A DNA stretch of 64,000 bases from Gadus chalcogrammus. Taxonomy: Eukaryota > Chordata > Actinopteri > Gadiformes > Gadidae. Numbering within the stretch: position 1 is the first letter of the stretch; every line of letters begins with the position of its first letter. The notes beneath the pieces are model-generated. The model was not told the DNA's origin and did not search any database. It saw only the letters and a program-made list of their open reading frames with translations. The stretch is from contig NC_079424.1 of assembly GCF_026213295.1 (NCBI RefSeq), positions 11,369,314-11,433,313 of the forward strand, in the 5' to 3' direction. Positions 1-30,000 of this stretch are shown one piece after another. The translations under genes were made by a program, and so were the position numbers.

Positions 1-327
1 TATTTTACATGATATTAATTACATACAATCAATAATATATTAAAAAATGTAAACATATGAGTAGTACAGTGCAATCAACTATAATTAAACTAATATGATA
101 AAGAAAAATAGCTTTATTGTGACAAGAAAAGAGGTGTATTAAAAAAACAGCAAAGGTTTTCCATTAATTAATACAAATTATAGAAATAATTAGCCAGCCA
201 ACTAGGATGCTTGGACAACACAAGGCTTTCTGGATCTTCTTAGACGGCAGTCAATTAATAACTTTTTCATGAAATTTGTCAAATTGTTATTGTTGGGAGG
301 GCTTGATGAAAAGTTAGAGTTGGGCGT
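1..327 (-). other. 3' UTR and downstream flank of the zmat1-like gene
   Basis: AT-rich sequence downstream of the TAG stop at 328-330 on the minus strand. A canonical AATAAA polyadenylation hexamer (minus strand) lies at 113-118, about 210 nt past the stop, which is a normal 3' UTR length. I see no other gene here. Confidence 0.6.
113..118 (-). promoter_or_regulatory. Polyadenylation signal of the zmat1-like gene
   Basis: AATAAA on the minus strand, about 210 nt downstream of the zmat1-like stop codon. Confidence 0.5.
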
Positions 328-4501
<4,174 letters not shown>

Positions 4502-4900
4502 TTTTCCCTATATTGTGAAAAATGCGCACATCCGCAATTTGGTTTATGTGCCACAGTAGGCGGAGGAGAGGGTCATGCATTGTAGCGTTATCCGGTCTAC
4601 CGGTACGCTATTTCCGGTGTCAATAGGCTGGGTACGCCCATTCACCTACGCCAATAGCCGGAGTGCAAAGAAGATATCATGACAAGAATGACAACGAAAC
4701 ATTTTAATATAAATGTTTTATTTTATTTTATATTATTCGACACGATGGCACCTGATTAATGATTCAACCAAAAAGCAAAATATACATGTTGATATTTTTA
4801 TTTTAACCATTGTAAATGCAAGACGTTTATGCATGTTTTTCACCTCTTCCAACACAAATCACTTTGAAAGAAAGAAAAACCCAACATTAACAAAATATAT
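4502..4900. promoter_or_regulatory. zmat1-like promoter region and gnrh2 downstream flank
   Basis: The stretch next to the zmat1-like start codon is GC-richer than its surroundings. It contains CCAAT-type boxes (CCAATAGCC near 4651) and several CpGs, which suits a TATA-less housekeeping promoter firing to the left. The remaining sequence toward 4900 is AT-rich with no gene that I can see. Confidence 0.35.
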
Positions 4901-4902
4901 CC

Positions 4903-4908
4903 TTTATT
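4903..4908 (-). promoter_or_regulatory. Candidate gnrh2 polyadenylation signal
   Basis: AATAAA on the minus strand about 175 nt downstream of the gnrh2 stop at 5081-5083; a short 3' UTR is usual for this gene. Confidence 0.45.
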
Positions 4909-5080
4909 ATAGGATATAAGGGCACACATACAAGGAAAGGATGCTTGAAACCTTTAATTGGCAATGTATTATAGACCACAGAGAGCCAAGAAAAAAAATT
5001 GAAAAAGAAAATGTATTTTATGAAGCCCATTTAGTCAATTAACTAATTTCCCCTATTTAGAAAAGAAGCGCAAACTGATG

Positions 5081-5859
5081 TCACTTTCTCTTCTGTAACT
5101 CTCTGGCCAGGACATCCATCTGTGGACAAAAATATGAAGCCTGATAAATATCTTAATTAATAAAAATAATGAACAAAAAACCAGCTACAAACAACAAAGC
5201 ATTTGTGTTGAATTTTCAGATGAGTTATACTTTAATATGATTTAATTTGAATGCTGTTATAATTTCAATCAATGCATCATGTCAGATACAGTTTGAACCC
5301 AATGGGTCCTTTTGCATTTACTTACAAAGATGTTTCTCAAGGTGCCCCTGTGCTGGGGCCTCAGGTAGCTACACTCCCCCGCCTCACACAGCTTGATCTC
5401 GTCTGAAACCTGGAGGGGAGAAAGGGAGGGAAGCCATATATTTACGTACGAAAATAATCTGTGAAGGGTGACATAGGAGAAAAAACAAGCTGTAAAATAA
5501 TCTAGTGTTGAGGGTACATGACTCAAAGCTAAAAGGTTCCAAGTTTGAACGCCGACCTATCCAGTCAGCTGCCTCACCCATACCTGCTCATGAATGACAT
5601 GCATAAATCACCTTTAATGTAGTAAAAACTGAACAATGCGGCAGTTTGGATAAAGGCGTCGGATACAGGACCAAATAGGTAATTTCAAGTAAAGCAGACT
5701 GGTTCACTCGTCCATTCCTACCTCAGAGGTGGTGAATGCCTCCAGCTCTCTCTTTCCTCCAGGGTACCAGCCATGAGACCAGTGCTGGGCGGTGGAGAGC
5801 TGGACCCCCAGACACAGCAGGAGGCCCAGAAGCAGAACCAGCCGAGACACGTACATCAT
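5081..5859 (-). CDS. gnrh2: Progonadoliberin-2 (GnRH II precursor)
   Basis: Coding exons 5722-5859, 5326-5409 and 5081-5119, phase 0 throughout, giving 86 residues, the usual length for GnRH2 precursors. The order is a hydrophobic signal peptide of about 24 residues ([20 protein letters not shown]...), then the decapeptide [10 protein letters not shown], then the amidation and dibasic cleavage site GKR, then the associated peptide ending LARELQKRK. The decapeptide is identical to chicken GnRH-II: Gln is cyclised and the terminal Gly donates the amide. In vertebrates this peptide is made by midbrain tegmental neurons and acts on GnRH receptors, affecting reproductive behaviour and feeding. The two adjacent ATGs at 5854-5859 are both possible starts. 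The gene lies upstream in map order of ptpra on the same strand, the conserved vertebrate neighbourhood. No breaks are seen. Confidence 0.95.
5500..5575 (+). repeat. Degenerate tRNA-derived SINE head
   Basis: Within gnrh2 coding intron 1. The segment holds a tRNA-like box-A-type stretch (TAGTGTTGAGGGTAC) and a box-B-like stretch (GGTTCCAAGTTTGAACG) about 30 nt later. This is the order and spacing of a tRNA-derived SINE promoter. Both boxes are eroded and no clear tail is seen. Confidence 0.35.
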
Positions 5860-6303
5860 GGTCCTGGCACAAGGAGAGGTCACAACGATGGAATTTACAG
5901 TCATTTATACAAGGCTTATGGGGAAATGGGATGTATGATCTGATGCACTTAAATATCATTTTATATTTGACTTGCTGCTTCACAAAATAGCTTTGATTGT
6001 CATTTGCATGTTATTGCCATTAATACGAGCTAAACTTGATTTTAACGCTAAGTCGATAATGTCTCAAGAGGGAAAGGCTCAGTTTTCTTTTCTAAAATAG
6101 CAGAGTTCAGAATTATTTAATATTCAAGAACATGATTTTCTTCTTGCTGGGAGCAGTGATCAATGCATATAGAAAGGAAATGGATACATTAAAATTAAAA
6201 GTACCATATTTAATTAAAAGTTGAAACAGAATGATCAATTCGGTGCAAATATGCTGCCTAGATACAGTTAAACAGTGTGGCGCAAAGAAACATTCAAACT
6301 TAC

Positions 6304-6425
6304 CTTATACTTCCTTCGTCGCAACAGGTATCCACCCAGTTTCCTTGAATCTCTCAGTGTAGTATATAGTCAAAGATGCGTGGATGTTCAGGTACAGCAG
6401 TCAGAACACGTGTATAGGCAGTGGT
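6304..6425 (-). other. gnrh2: Probable non-coding first exon of gnrh2
   Basis: A strong minus-strand donor (ATAAG/GTAAGT) ends at 6304. A TTATAA box lies at 6448-6453, the right distance upstream for transcription to begin near 6420. GnRH2 genes in other vertebrates have four exons with a non-coding first one, which fits. The transcription start is only estimated. Confidence 0.45.
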
Positions 6426-6838
6426 CCAGTGCGTCTGGTCCTCCTTGTTATAAGTACCAGTAGGGAGGGCTTTCCAGACCCCACGTCACTCTGTCCTGTG
6501 GTCCCTCTACCCCCACCCACCATGTTGACCCCTCTGCTCTCGACGCCACCAGGGGTCAAAGGATGGGTCTTGGGAGACGAGGGATGCGGACCACTGGTGC
6601 TGTTCCAATTATCAGGGGCAAACATTACTCAGGAGGGGGGCCCAGCCCTGCAAATACTCCTCCCTTAAACACCCAGAAGGTTCCACTATTAGCCTCACAA
6701 AATGCATTTGACTGATCACATAATCTCCCAAGACGAGGAGCATATGCTGGCCTCTTGGGAAGGCCGTTTAACATCTCCTTTCCCATCTGAAGCCTCACGA
6801 CCACCAGGGCCTCATCCAGGCTTAGACTGTAACCAGAC

Positions 6839-7014
6839 ACCTATACAGGAAGTAACAGGTATTAGATGTACACCTATATAGGAAGTAACAGGTATTAGAT
6901 GTACACCTATACAGGAAGTAACAGGTATTAGATGTACACCTATACAGGAAGTAACAGGTATTAGATGTACACCTATACAGGAAGTAACAGGTATTAGATG
7001 TACACCTATACAGG
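6839..7014. repeat. 33-bp minisatellite, about 5.3 copies
   Basis: Near-perfect tandem copies of a 33-bp unit beginning CACCTATACAGGAAGTAACA; a single T/C difference in an early copy (TATATAGG) is visible. It lies roughly 400 bp upstream of the presumed gnrh2 first exon and would be a length-variable locus. Confidence 0.9.
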
Positions 7015-10000
7015 CAGCGGCTTTGTACTGTTGGATGTGTCTTTGTACATGAGGATGTCATCTAACGCTGGATAAGGAAAACGGTCGATAGCATGTTCTA
7101 CTAACACCCAAGGGTCAGTAATACTGGGTCATCCAATGAGAAATAGAAGGCATTACTATTTAATAAGAAGGGGGTATTGGCTGATTGATTGAACACTGAT
7201 TGATACTCTGGAGGAATGCTTGCACACAAGACAAATGGGCAATTATTTGAAACCCATTTGTCTCACTTTAGCCATAATGAGCACTGGATGTGGATGACAT
7301 GAAACAGCCAATGACAACGCCATTTGCCTCATTGCAAATGGGAGCTGAACAACCATTTTTAATTTGTAATTATACAAAATAACGAGGCAGGAATGATAAA
7401 ATCTCAAGCACTTTATTATGTTGAACATTATCTTGCTTAAAAAGGCCATTTGGTATTATATAATTATATATAATTTGTTAGCATATATATAATTATATAT
7501 ACATATATTAAAATGTTGAATAACAAAACCCTAGAGACAGACACAAATGAAAAAAAAAATGCTTAAGACATCAAATTAGAAATGGCCAAAAAAAGATAAT
7601 CTCTAAAACGTTTTAGAAATGGTCCCAATACAGTTCAATATAGATCTATTAAAAAAAAAAAAAAAAGCAAGGCAAGAAGACAAGAAGGAAATATAAATAA
7701 CCTTACATTATATACAAAGGGTGGTAGGTAGTGACCATTTTGAAAACCGGTAGAAGAGCAAGTCAAGTAAGGACATCAATCAGGGTTGGTTAATGAAAGG
7801 GGGACACCTGTTTCAGCAGGGGAGTGTAAACTTCTCAAACTGAAATAAACATGACATGGATGAACACTCTGAACCTCCACTTCCCAACCAGAGACCCTCT
7901 CCATCCATCGATACCTGTCTCTGCTAGAAGGGCGGTATAAAAAACATTTTTTTTTTTTTAGGGGGGGGGGGAGTTTAAGATAAAAGGTTCAGGAGCCTAC
8001 TGTGTACTATTTATAATATACCAAACAATTAAGTGAATTAAAATGAATTGGCAGCGCATTTAGGAAGAATGGCATAAGTGAGTGCTGCTGGAACAATAGT
8101 AGACACTCAAAGATCTACTGTGAATTTATCTAAAACCCTATGGCTCCATCCATAGAATATGCTGACAGCGGCATTTCCTTTTACTCCTAGTTGGGGCGGG
8201 GCCACATAGATGGAGCTGCCACTAACATGGGGCTGCTAGCTGGGGTCTGTGGGAAATTCATTACCTTGCTAAAATTCATTTTTTGGGGTGGAACATTACT
8301 ATGGAGGCACTTTTTGGAGATAACAAGCTACGTTCATTTGAAAAGTTGGCACAGTGTCATATTCTTGTGACGTAATCATCTTGAGCAAAATGTTTTAATT
8401 AAAACAGGACTAAATGGCCAAACACAGACAAGCCATAAGGGGAACAACACGACTCCTCCCTCTGCCACCTCAGCGGCTATAAGAGAAGTTGGAAACATAA
8501 CAAAGAAGTAACTAAACACAGTGGCACCTAACTACTAATATGGGCACTTGTGACGCTTTGGAATGAGAGTTAACCTGAAATGGCAATGACGGTGCAGAGA
8601 CAGCCAGCAGCCAAGGGAAAGGTCTCGACTGCTTCACAAAACAAGGACCCCATGCACTCCGTCACAACGTTGAGTCTTGACACTGCTACTTTGGATTTTT
8701 CTTCTCAAAAATTCTCTCCCTCCACAATTTCTGGTTGGGTTCTATTCATACAAGGGATTCAGTTTCTTTTTAGGGTGCAAATTGCACATTAGTATACGAG
8801 TCTTCAACCCAGTGATCACAGAATTGCATATTCTAACCTTTTAATCTTTTAAGCAACAAATTAATTCTGTGTGTTACACGCATGAAGGAGAATCTAATCA
8901 TTGTAGTCAAAATGAGTTTGAAATTGGGACGTGCAAATTAAATATTAATTTATAAATAGTCTTTTTTTATAAGGTGAAAACAAACAAAAAAATTATCTGA
9001 AGAACACACCGTGGATAAGGGTGGGCAATTTATGCTCCGGTAATCTTCAGGTAGGAGTGAACCTTTTGAACTCTAGCCAACTGTGGAAATGGACCAGTGT
9101 TGAATTTGTAAATTGAAACAATCCTGTGCGCAGTCATTTCCTGAGTTGGCAGAGTTGAAATAGGACTGACCCCTGTCGATAACTGACATCATTCATCTTT
9201 CATTACAATCATAAAGGGAATGGCTTCAATGGTGGCCTCATTGGAAACACATGGCGTCGCAAACCCAAGTAGAATATAAGAATCCACTGCAAACATTTCA
9301 GAGCACTCATACATTTCATGAAAAGAAAGTTTCACTTTGGAAATTAATCGAAGCAACAGCTTTATAGTTTTACACAATAAAAAATAAACATTCTTCGGCA
9401 TCAGTGACCGTGGTGAAATAATACAATCTTATACCAAAAAAAATGGTGACAAAACAGCATTGTGATGCAAGGCCAGTATACAACAAAGGGGAAGCAGTTC
9501 ATTCATACAGAAAGGAAATACTCTTTGATTTTGAGTTCTCCCCATCAATACTGCTGAATGTCCGTAAGCAAACACATGAACTATAGAATTGGTATATCTC
9601 GATGATAAGATTCCAATGGTTTATCATGGTATTTAAATTGATTGTCATGTCTCACGCTTTAACAAATTTACTCGAAGGGCGGGGGATGGATCCAAAGTGT
9701 GGTGCATTACTCATCGATGCACCAGAAGTCTTGTCTTGTCTTGTCTGGTTTTTCCTGGACAGTTTGTTGAGGTGGTCTCCACGTTCAAAGCTCAGGTGAA
9801 TCAGGGGCTTTGGCACTGTGGGAAGGATGCAGCTTAGGGCTCACTTTCTTTTTGCGTATCTGGACGCATGTGCATTTCTTCTGTGGGTTACGCCACATTG
9901 ATGTCGCCCGCCTAGAGACTCTTGTTACTTCAACTCCAAAACTGGTGGATGATGATGTGTTAACACTCCTGTGTTGAACAGTTGTGTGGTCTTTGTGTGC

Positions 10001-10662
10001 ACATGAAGGGGTGGGTGGGTAGGGATACCAAAACAGAAAATCTATCGAGGATAATTCTATAAATAAATCAACCTGTGTTCTGCCAACCACTGCAGTCAGG
10101 TAGAGCCACTGATTCAGGCCATAAGAAGACAAATCAAGTATCAGTTCCTATGTAGAAACAAAATAAAAAGTATAATAACCCAGCTACGTAGACCCTAACA
10201 ATCTTCCCTTAACTGTGAACACCAGCCAATAAAGCGTTGGATTTGTATTCATATATAGTTATATTATTTATATATATATTCCAATAAAATATGTTACAAA
10301 TGCCACCCTAAAACGTAGCCAACCTCAAAATGGTCTAAAAAAAACAAAATAAAAGAAGCCTCAGGATCGGTATATATACACTTTCTAAAGAGAGACGGAA
10401 AGCTAAAGGGACAAAAAGGGCTGTATTGACAAGACAAATATTACAAAATATTCATGAAAGCATTTCAGTTTGTCGTGTCTTTCTGTAGGAAAGCTCTGGG
10501 TTCTGTTTTCCTGTGCCGAGACTGTGGTTCCCTTTTTCCTCTGGGAAGGAGGAACCTCAAGAAGTCTGTCAGGTGAGCCAAACTGCGCGTGAACGTGGAT
10601 GTGTTTACCGCGGTGAGTTTATATTGGTTTTAACGGTGTGTTTGAGTGTGGTCGTCCGTCTG
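7015..10662 (-). other. Region between gnrh2 and ptpra, including the ptpra 3' UTR
   Basis: AT-rich sequence with no convincing coding exon on either strand. It must contain the ptpra 3' UTR. The first canonical minus-strand AATAAA downstream of the ptpra stop is at 7412-7417, which would imply a UTR of about 3.2 kb. A nearer non-canonical signal is just as possible. Homopolymer runs occur near 7650 and 7950. Confidence 0.5.
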
Positions 10663-22873
<12,211 letters not shown>

Positions 22874-23968
22874 CCATGAGTCAAAGAGAACATCCCATCA
22901 CAATGACATCTTAACCAGAGCCTTGTGACCTGAAAACTAAACTGAACCACTGTTGGGACAGGAGGAGCCACTGGCCCCTCTGACCCCGGAGCAGAATCCA
23001 ACATGCTCATCATGTCAAGAGATGTGTCTAAATCTTGTTTTGAAACCACAACGGAGTACTCACACACTAATGGGTGTGTTCACAAAGAGATCCCCTTACC
23101 TTGAGGAGCGGAGTTGGCATCAATTACTCATTCGCACAGCATGGTCCTGAATCAGGAGGAATGGACAATGAATATACACACACAGCATATGGAACGACAA
23201 CAATGCAGACTTTATCATGCACATCATGACAGGAGCATAGGCTTAGATTTCAACGGGGATTAAAGGGATACGTCCCCCTCAATATTATAACATGTGCATT
23301 CATCCATCCTCACCCACAAAAAGATTTTATTGAGAAATAACACCATAACGCTAATAGACACGGCAATGTCTCTGACAGAGGCAGATCTTTATTTACTCCC
23401 AAACACACGCAAATACCTGAAAGCAGTACAGAATACCGGAAAGCTTTACTGCATCCACACACGTAGAAATAGTACGTCGGTAGAATATAGACTTAAGCAG
23501 CACAATGAAGGGTATCCTGCATGGTCAATACAGCTATGAGTAGTTCAATACAGCCCAAAGCATAGATTCTGTGTCAAAAAGGCAGAGGCCTATGTGTGAA
23601 ACTTCTGCAACCGATTGCTGATCGTAATAACACCGTGGCCAGCCTTCCCTAAATCACCACCGAGGCCTAACAGAACCAGTCCCCCCCCGACCGCAGGACT
23701 TGAATGGTTCCTCTGCTGAGTGCTGCCTATTCATGCAGAAGTGACTAGGCCCACTGTGAACCGCGACCAGAAGGAGGGAATGGAGTTGGGCAGTCTGTAT
23801 CTGCCAGACTGACCGTTTTCTGCTCCACTCACAGAAGCCCTAAAAAGTTGTTGTCTCACTGAGTGAGCTGTGATAATCTCTGTGGCTAATCCAACGCTCT
23901 TGACCCAGCAATAATCCTGCATGTCTGGCCCTAAGGAAAAGGAGATGCATTAGGGGGGGGGGGCACGG

Positions 23969-24105
<137 letters not shown>

Positions 24106-25078
24106 TTACTACATCAGGGCCCTGCACAAATTGGGCGCTAAAGTCAATAGCGTTGCCAGTTCCTCTGTCTAGGCAAACTAAAAATCTGTGGACAAGCAGA
24201 GTTTTCACCAGAGCCTGTCCATTCCAGCACTTACATTCAAGCTGCACAATACCGTTTTCTATCTGGCCCTGATTGGAGCCTAAAACAGCGAATGAATGCT
24301 GAGTAATGCAGTCGTGCGTTATCCGCCCACTAAACAAAACGCTTGTCCTCCTTGGCTCCAACCAAACCTACAGCATTCACAATCACGGCATCTTTTGAGC
24401 TGAATATTTACTGTCATCAAACTGCTCTTCCCTCTTCATTTGGATCCTATTCAACTTCAAGTAGGGCGTCGCTAATGATCTGCAATAGGCTAAATAAAGT
24501 GTGGCTTCTAAACTAGCCCGTGTGACCTTGCATAACAAAACATACCTGTTTTAGTCCACATGGCAATCTAATTAACCATGAACGTAACTGGACTGAAACA
24601 ATCCATCTTGGCACACTGCACACATTCTGTTATATGTATAAACGAGACCAAATAAAAATAACACTGGCTTGATTGCGTTTTATCTTGATTCAATCCAGAT
24701 TGCTTCCATAAGATTAACAACTATGGACAAAAAACACAATACGAGTTCAAAAATTGGGCAACATAATACATTGGGTGACCAAACAGCTTTCTTCACACTG
24801 AGTAAAGCGATATGGAGTCGGACAGCTCCAAACACGACAGGGATCCGTCGTTAGCGGCACATCCCTCGCTCATCGACCTCCCACCTTATTAGAGGGAGTG
24901 ACTCAGCTGGAACGCGCTCGGGGGCCACAGGTAGCGACTGAAAGGGGCACCTGCCTTCTGCCCGTGGTAAATATAGCACCATATATAGCTCGCATGTCAA
25001 CAGCATCTAATCACTGTCAAGCTTTTATTAATGAGCTTTTTTCCTGAATGGAATGTGAATAATTGTCAGTGTAATATG

Positions 25079-25119
25079 GGGGGGGGGGGGGGGAAAGAGA
25101 GAAAGAGAGAAAGAGAGAA

Positions 25120-25175
<56 letters not shown>
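25079..25175. repeat. Poly-G and GAAA/GA purine tract
   Basis: A run of about 15 G is followed by GAAAGAGA units and then pure GA, about 95 nt of uninterrupted purine on the plus strand. It could form triplex or G-rich structures; that is inference. Confidence 0.85.
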
Positions 25176-25179
<4 letters not shown>

Positions 25180-26983
25180 ACCTTCCTTCGTTAATAGGAA
25201 GGTTTGAAGCTTTTAGTGCCAAAGACGCTAGAGAACCCCACTGAATAAAGTGGTGCTGAAACCCCCTCCTATGGTCTCCGAGTCCGACCATGTTTTTGCG
25301 ATATATTGGGAAGCGGTTATTATTAATTTACTACTCAAAAGGCTAGTGGGTTAACATCTGCCCTCTTAAGCGTGCTTCAAATAAATCAAAGCATTCACTT
25401 GGTAGCATTTTCCTCCAAAATCTCCATCATGCTACCGCTACCATCTAACAATGGTCATTCAAGCATTTCTGCATGTTCCAAATTTGTCATTATATTTAAA
25501 TCTATACAAAGCATACTGTTATCATAATAGAATAACCAACTTTTAAATCAAATTAAATATTCACAGCTTTGTGATGGCCATTCATGAAACGTTATTTATA
25601 CATCTGAAAAACCTTATAAGGCTCCATTAGAAGTTACTTTTATACTAAACATGCCTTTCGTAAACCCCGACACATATTTCAGCATCTTTTGCCTTTTTCA
25701 GCATCTACCCTTTTCAGAAGAGAACAGAGTATAAAAGTTCCTTTCATGTGCCTCATTGATTTTATCTCACAACCTGCACCATCGGTTTCAAATCCTAATG
25801 CATAATTATAGTCGTACTATGCAATACATATTTCCATGTATCATACTCTTCCCTTCTGTTTTGTCACGGAGCTGAATAAACATCCTCACTGGCATCAACA
25901 TTATCCTATCCCCTTTGGAGGAAACATACTTGTAGCATGTTAGCTCCAATTTTCCTTAGCATCTTGAAGCACTAAAACTAAAAGAAAGTTGAGCCCGACT
26001 GGCCTGCAGTGGGAGTTGTGCTGTGCACCCATGTGAAGACATAGTGATTCACAGTGAATCACCTAGGCAGGTCCTTTAGGGCAGCCAGGCAGCTTCAGGA
26101 ATTCTATGGCAGAAGTGTAATGCCGAAACAATTAACTGACTGATTAACTGCTGAATTATTAGAAGCAAAACCATGATTACAAACAAAATAACAAACTCCA
26201 AATAAAAAAGTGGTTAAAAGGGGGTAAAAAAAAGCTAACATTTTAAACAGATAATTCTAAAACATTGTACATAAGTACACATTAACTTGTTGTAACCTTT
26301 TCTTAAGCTATCCATTATGCAACATATTTGGCCCTAGAAATTGGAGATGCCACCATCAACAAAGTTATATAGAAGTGTATGCGTCTACGAAACAAATGCA
26401 TTGAGTTGCTACATTACAATTCTACCATGTAAATCTGGTAGTAAGGAACAGTGTAGTTGGAGATCCAGCGAAACCCCCTTGAATAGGAAAAACACTCCCA
26501 AGGAAGGCCAGAAATGCATGTGAAGAGAAAAGAAACAACTTAGTGCTTTTGCAGCCACCCATATTTATAATCACAGCACTTCCCAAATTCTCACTCCTGC
26601 TATAATTCTTACAATGTTGCCAGACTTTAAAATCTCTGAGGCCTACCCAGGCCTAATAATTATAATTTCTAACTCAATACCTGAACCTTAGGGTCTATAA
26701 ACGAATATCTAAACAAAACCACAATCCCTCTAGAAATGGCCACCCATTGACAATCTTTCATAGCCTCCAGGGATTCAGCTGGATCCAGGGAAGAGTCTGG
26801 GGTCATATTACAATAGATAACCCATATTATATGTTGTGATGCCGCAAACGCAGCATTGCCTTTCATCATGAATGCAGATTACCTTAATAATACAAGTAGG
26901 ATCCAATACAGGCAATATATTTACAATATAGACCTATGCATTAAAAAATACAGAGCAAAGCTGTAAATAAACCGTAGAAGACA

Positions 26984-26984
<1 letters not shown>

Positions 26985-27028
<44 letters not shown>
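26985..27028. repeat. (TAA)n microsatellite
   Basis: About 44 bp of TAA/AAT repeat; such trinucleotide tails often mark the end of an old L2-type insertion, though no body is recognisable here. Confidence 0.8.
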
Positions 27029-30000
27029 GAAATAAGAATAATTATGTGATTCGATAACTCAAATGTTGTCATTTAAACCATTTACTTTGACAATCAAATA
27101 TTCACCCTCCATTTCTCTCAATACTTAAAGCGTTTGTTAAACTTCATACTGTAATCACTGTTGCATCCGTAGATCCGCTCTTGCCGTTTCATTCTTAAAC
27201 ATAACAAAGGATTCTCCTGTGAAATGAATGTTATTTATATGATGCTATGGCCCAAAACACACACACAGACCTGGCTCATTTTGAAACCACAGACAAATTG
27301 TCTGCAAGCACACACCACAGGGTTTAACTTCATAATCACCGCAGTTCCCCTGTTTGGTTGCACTACGCGAGTGCCCCCTGACACCTACTAGGATGAGCAC
27401 AGAGCAGAACCAGCATGACCTCAAACCGAACAGAAGTGGTATAATATTGGTGATTGAGCAAGGATAGTTGTGTGTTTGGGGGGTTTTCTTGAGCGCACCT
27501 TGCTGCGGTGGATAATAGGAGTCTGTCCTTATCCGTGGCACATTAATACAGTTCCTATGTCTCTGTGGGGAGGGGCCCGTCGGTCCAGGGGAGACAGCAT
27601 TACAGTGAATGCTTCTCTTCATCGCGAGGCTGGTGTAGGCCTAACCCAGAGCCGCCAGGGCTCTATGCTCTGACACAGACCGCAGATTATATGTCCCCAA
27701 CGCCACACGGGGCAGCCACAAGCCTCTGGACTTCCCTTTCTAACAGCCCGCTACACTCTGCTGGTGTGGTTTGTCTTCCTGCTGGTTTTCATTTATGGGC
27801 TGTTGGGTTGATGCAAAGACTTGCAGCACATGCTGGGAATTAGCATTGTGGCTAATCGTACGGGCACGGCCGACCGCGCTGTCCGTTCACCATACTGGTG
27901 GTGGTAGGGTTCAATCAGAGAGGTGTTGAACTCTGCCCACTCTTGGCAGGGAGACTCTCTCTCTCTTGGTGTGTGTGTCTGTGTCTGTGTCTGTCTGTGT
28001 GTGTGTGTGTGTGTGTCCGTCCGTCCCACTGAGTAACCCAGAGGACGACCAGGGCTGGGGCCACATCAGATGGAGAGAGGATGTGGAGCCGCTTGTAGTG
28101 GCCTCTCCACACAAGCCTCTCTCTCTCCACCCTCCATGCAGGGTGCAAGGCCGCCAATGCGACAGCATTGTATGCTTTGCTTTCCCACATAGTACGTTTT
28201 CCCTTGCAGCACCACGTAAGGCTCCCTAATAAAAATGCCAATTTGAACTAGCAAATGTCACTAGCACATTAAACATAAGAGAAACTATTTTTGACTGTAG
28301 CGCCACACTATTAATGTGTGGTTAATGATGCTTGGTTCTTCCAATTGAGATGAAAACTGAGCTTTTAAATAAGTGATTGACCTCAACTCCTTTTTGAGAA
28401 CGATAAAGCCTTTCAAATATAATATTGAACAGATTCCATTCACCTAGACATCATGCAGGTTTTTTTCTCATGTCTTTGATTTAAATTGATGTCATCATAA
28501 AAGGATAAACAAGGTCTGCAATTATCTTCCCTTTACATATTCATGTAAATATGACAGCCTTATCTCAGATGATTATTCATGTGTATAATAGGTATATTAA
28601 AGCTGGCTGATTAATATTACACTCCCAATTTAGGGTGGTCATTATAGCAAATGTTGTGAATTAATCTTACAAACAAATTAGTTTGCATCCTGGTCAGTCA
28701 TTGGTAATGTTTACAAACACTAAATGTACATTCCTCTTTTACTCAAAGCTGCCTACCTTCACAGGGTACGGTCCATTATAAATGGTTCACGCCTTGCAAC
28801 TGTATTTTTCCATATGCAGTTTCCTCCTTTTATTTAAAACTGAGGTTCACCTCATACGGCATAACCATTGAATAAGCATGTAACAATTGAAGCATAACCA
28901 CAAATAAGCATGTAACAATTAAATATTTATAAGATAAAGATAAAACATTGCCGTACAGTATCTGATTGGTTTAAAGTCCACCATTGCTAAAAGAAAGTGA
29001 AATATAGCTAAGAATTTGCTTACCATCCTGGGGAATTCACCACTGTAACTGAGGACATAAATAGGCCAACACCTTTAGGCAATTCTGCATAACCTCATAA
29101 TATTAACATGTTCACCCTAATAGACATTGAATCAGTGTTCATTTTTTCTAAAATATGTATACCTAGGTAGAAACGAAAATAGATATACTGCCCTGAAATA
29201 TCCCCCAGTAGGAGTTATTTTAGACTCCAATATTGCAAAGATTTCCAGAAAGGCATTAGAAGCTCTGATTATTTGAAAAGGTAAAACAATTTCTAAATGC
29301 AGAACACAAGAACATCAAATCAACTTTAGAACGGCCATCCATAAATAGTTCCTAGATCCAAAAATAGGTTGGAATACAACGTTCTGAGTAAGATAAGACG
29401 ATTAGGCCTGCTGCCTTTTTGACTGATATTGCAATAGCAATGTTTTGGAGTCAATCTGCTTAACTAAGTCGATTTGCATTTTGCTCAGCGATTCCCAGCT
29501 AACATTAATATGGGTGGAGGACATACAACTTTTGAGGGGAGGTAACGTGTGCAGACCTGACCGCCGAAGGTAGGCCTGCTGGCAGGATTTGACAGGATGA
29601 CTAAACACCCCCACGTAACAAGGTTGAGCTTTGCACGTGGAGGATCTTGACTCCTAACATGAGGACCTCACGGAAAATGAATCCCAGATCGAGACAGAGA
29701 TGCGGTAAGTAGGCCTACTTGCCAACCGCTTGAGGCTAACGATAGGCTAGGATTGAAGCAGCACTTGATCCCTGATGTGACACGCTGCATCCTGGTTCTG
29801 GAATGACATCATGACATCAAACTGCTGCAATCGATCCAGCTCACCTTTAGTTTGAATCATGTGATGAATCATCAGCCATTAATATCTTCTGCCCTTCAGC
29901 AAAGAACATCATTATCAAAAAATCGGGGTACCAATTAAAGCAAACGACCAAATAAGCCAGGCTAGTCTACACAACTACTGTGCCAGGTTCTCTGACAGCA

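Noticed and set aside
6839..7014. CRISPR-like direct repeats
   Set aside because: Units are contiguous 33-bp tandem copies without spacers, in a vertebrate genome; it is a minisatellite.
29650..29720. Possible plus-strand coding exon ending in a GTAAGT donor
   Set aside because: Short Arg/Ser-rich frame without an acceptor partner or recognisable family; judged chance within a ptpra intron.
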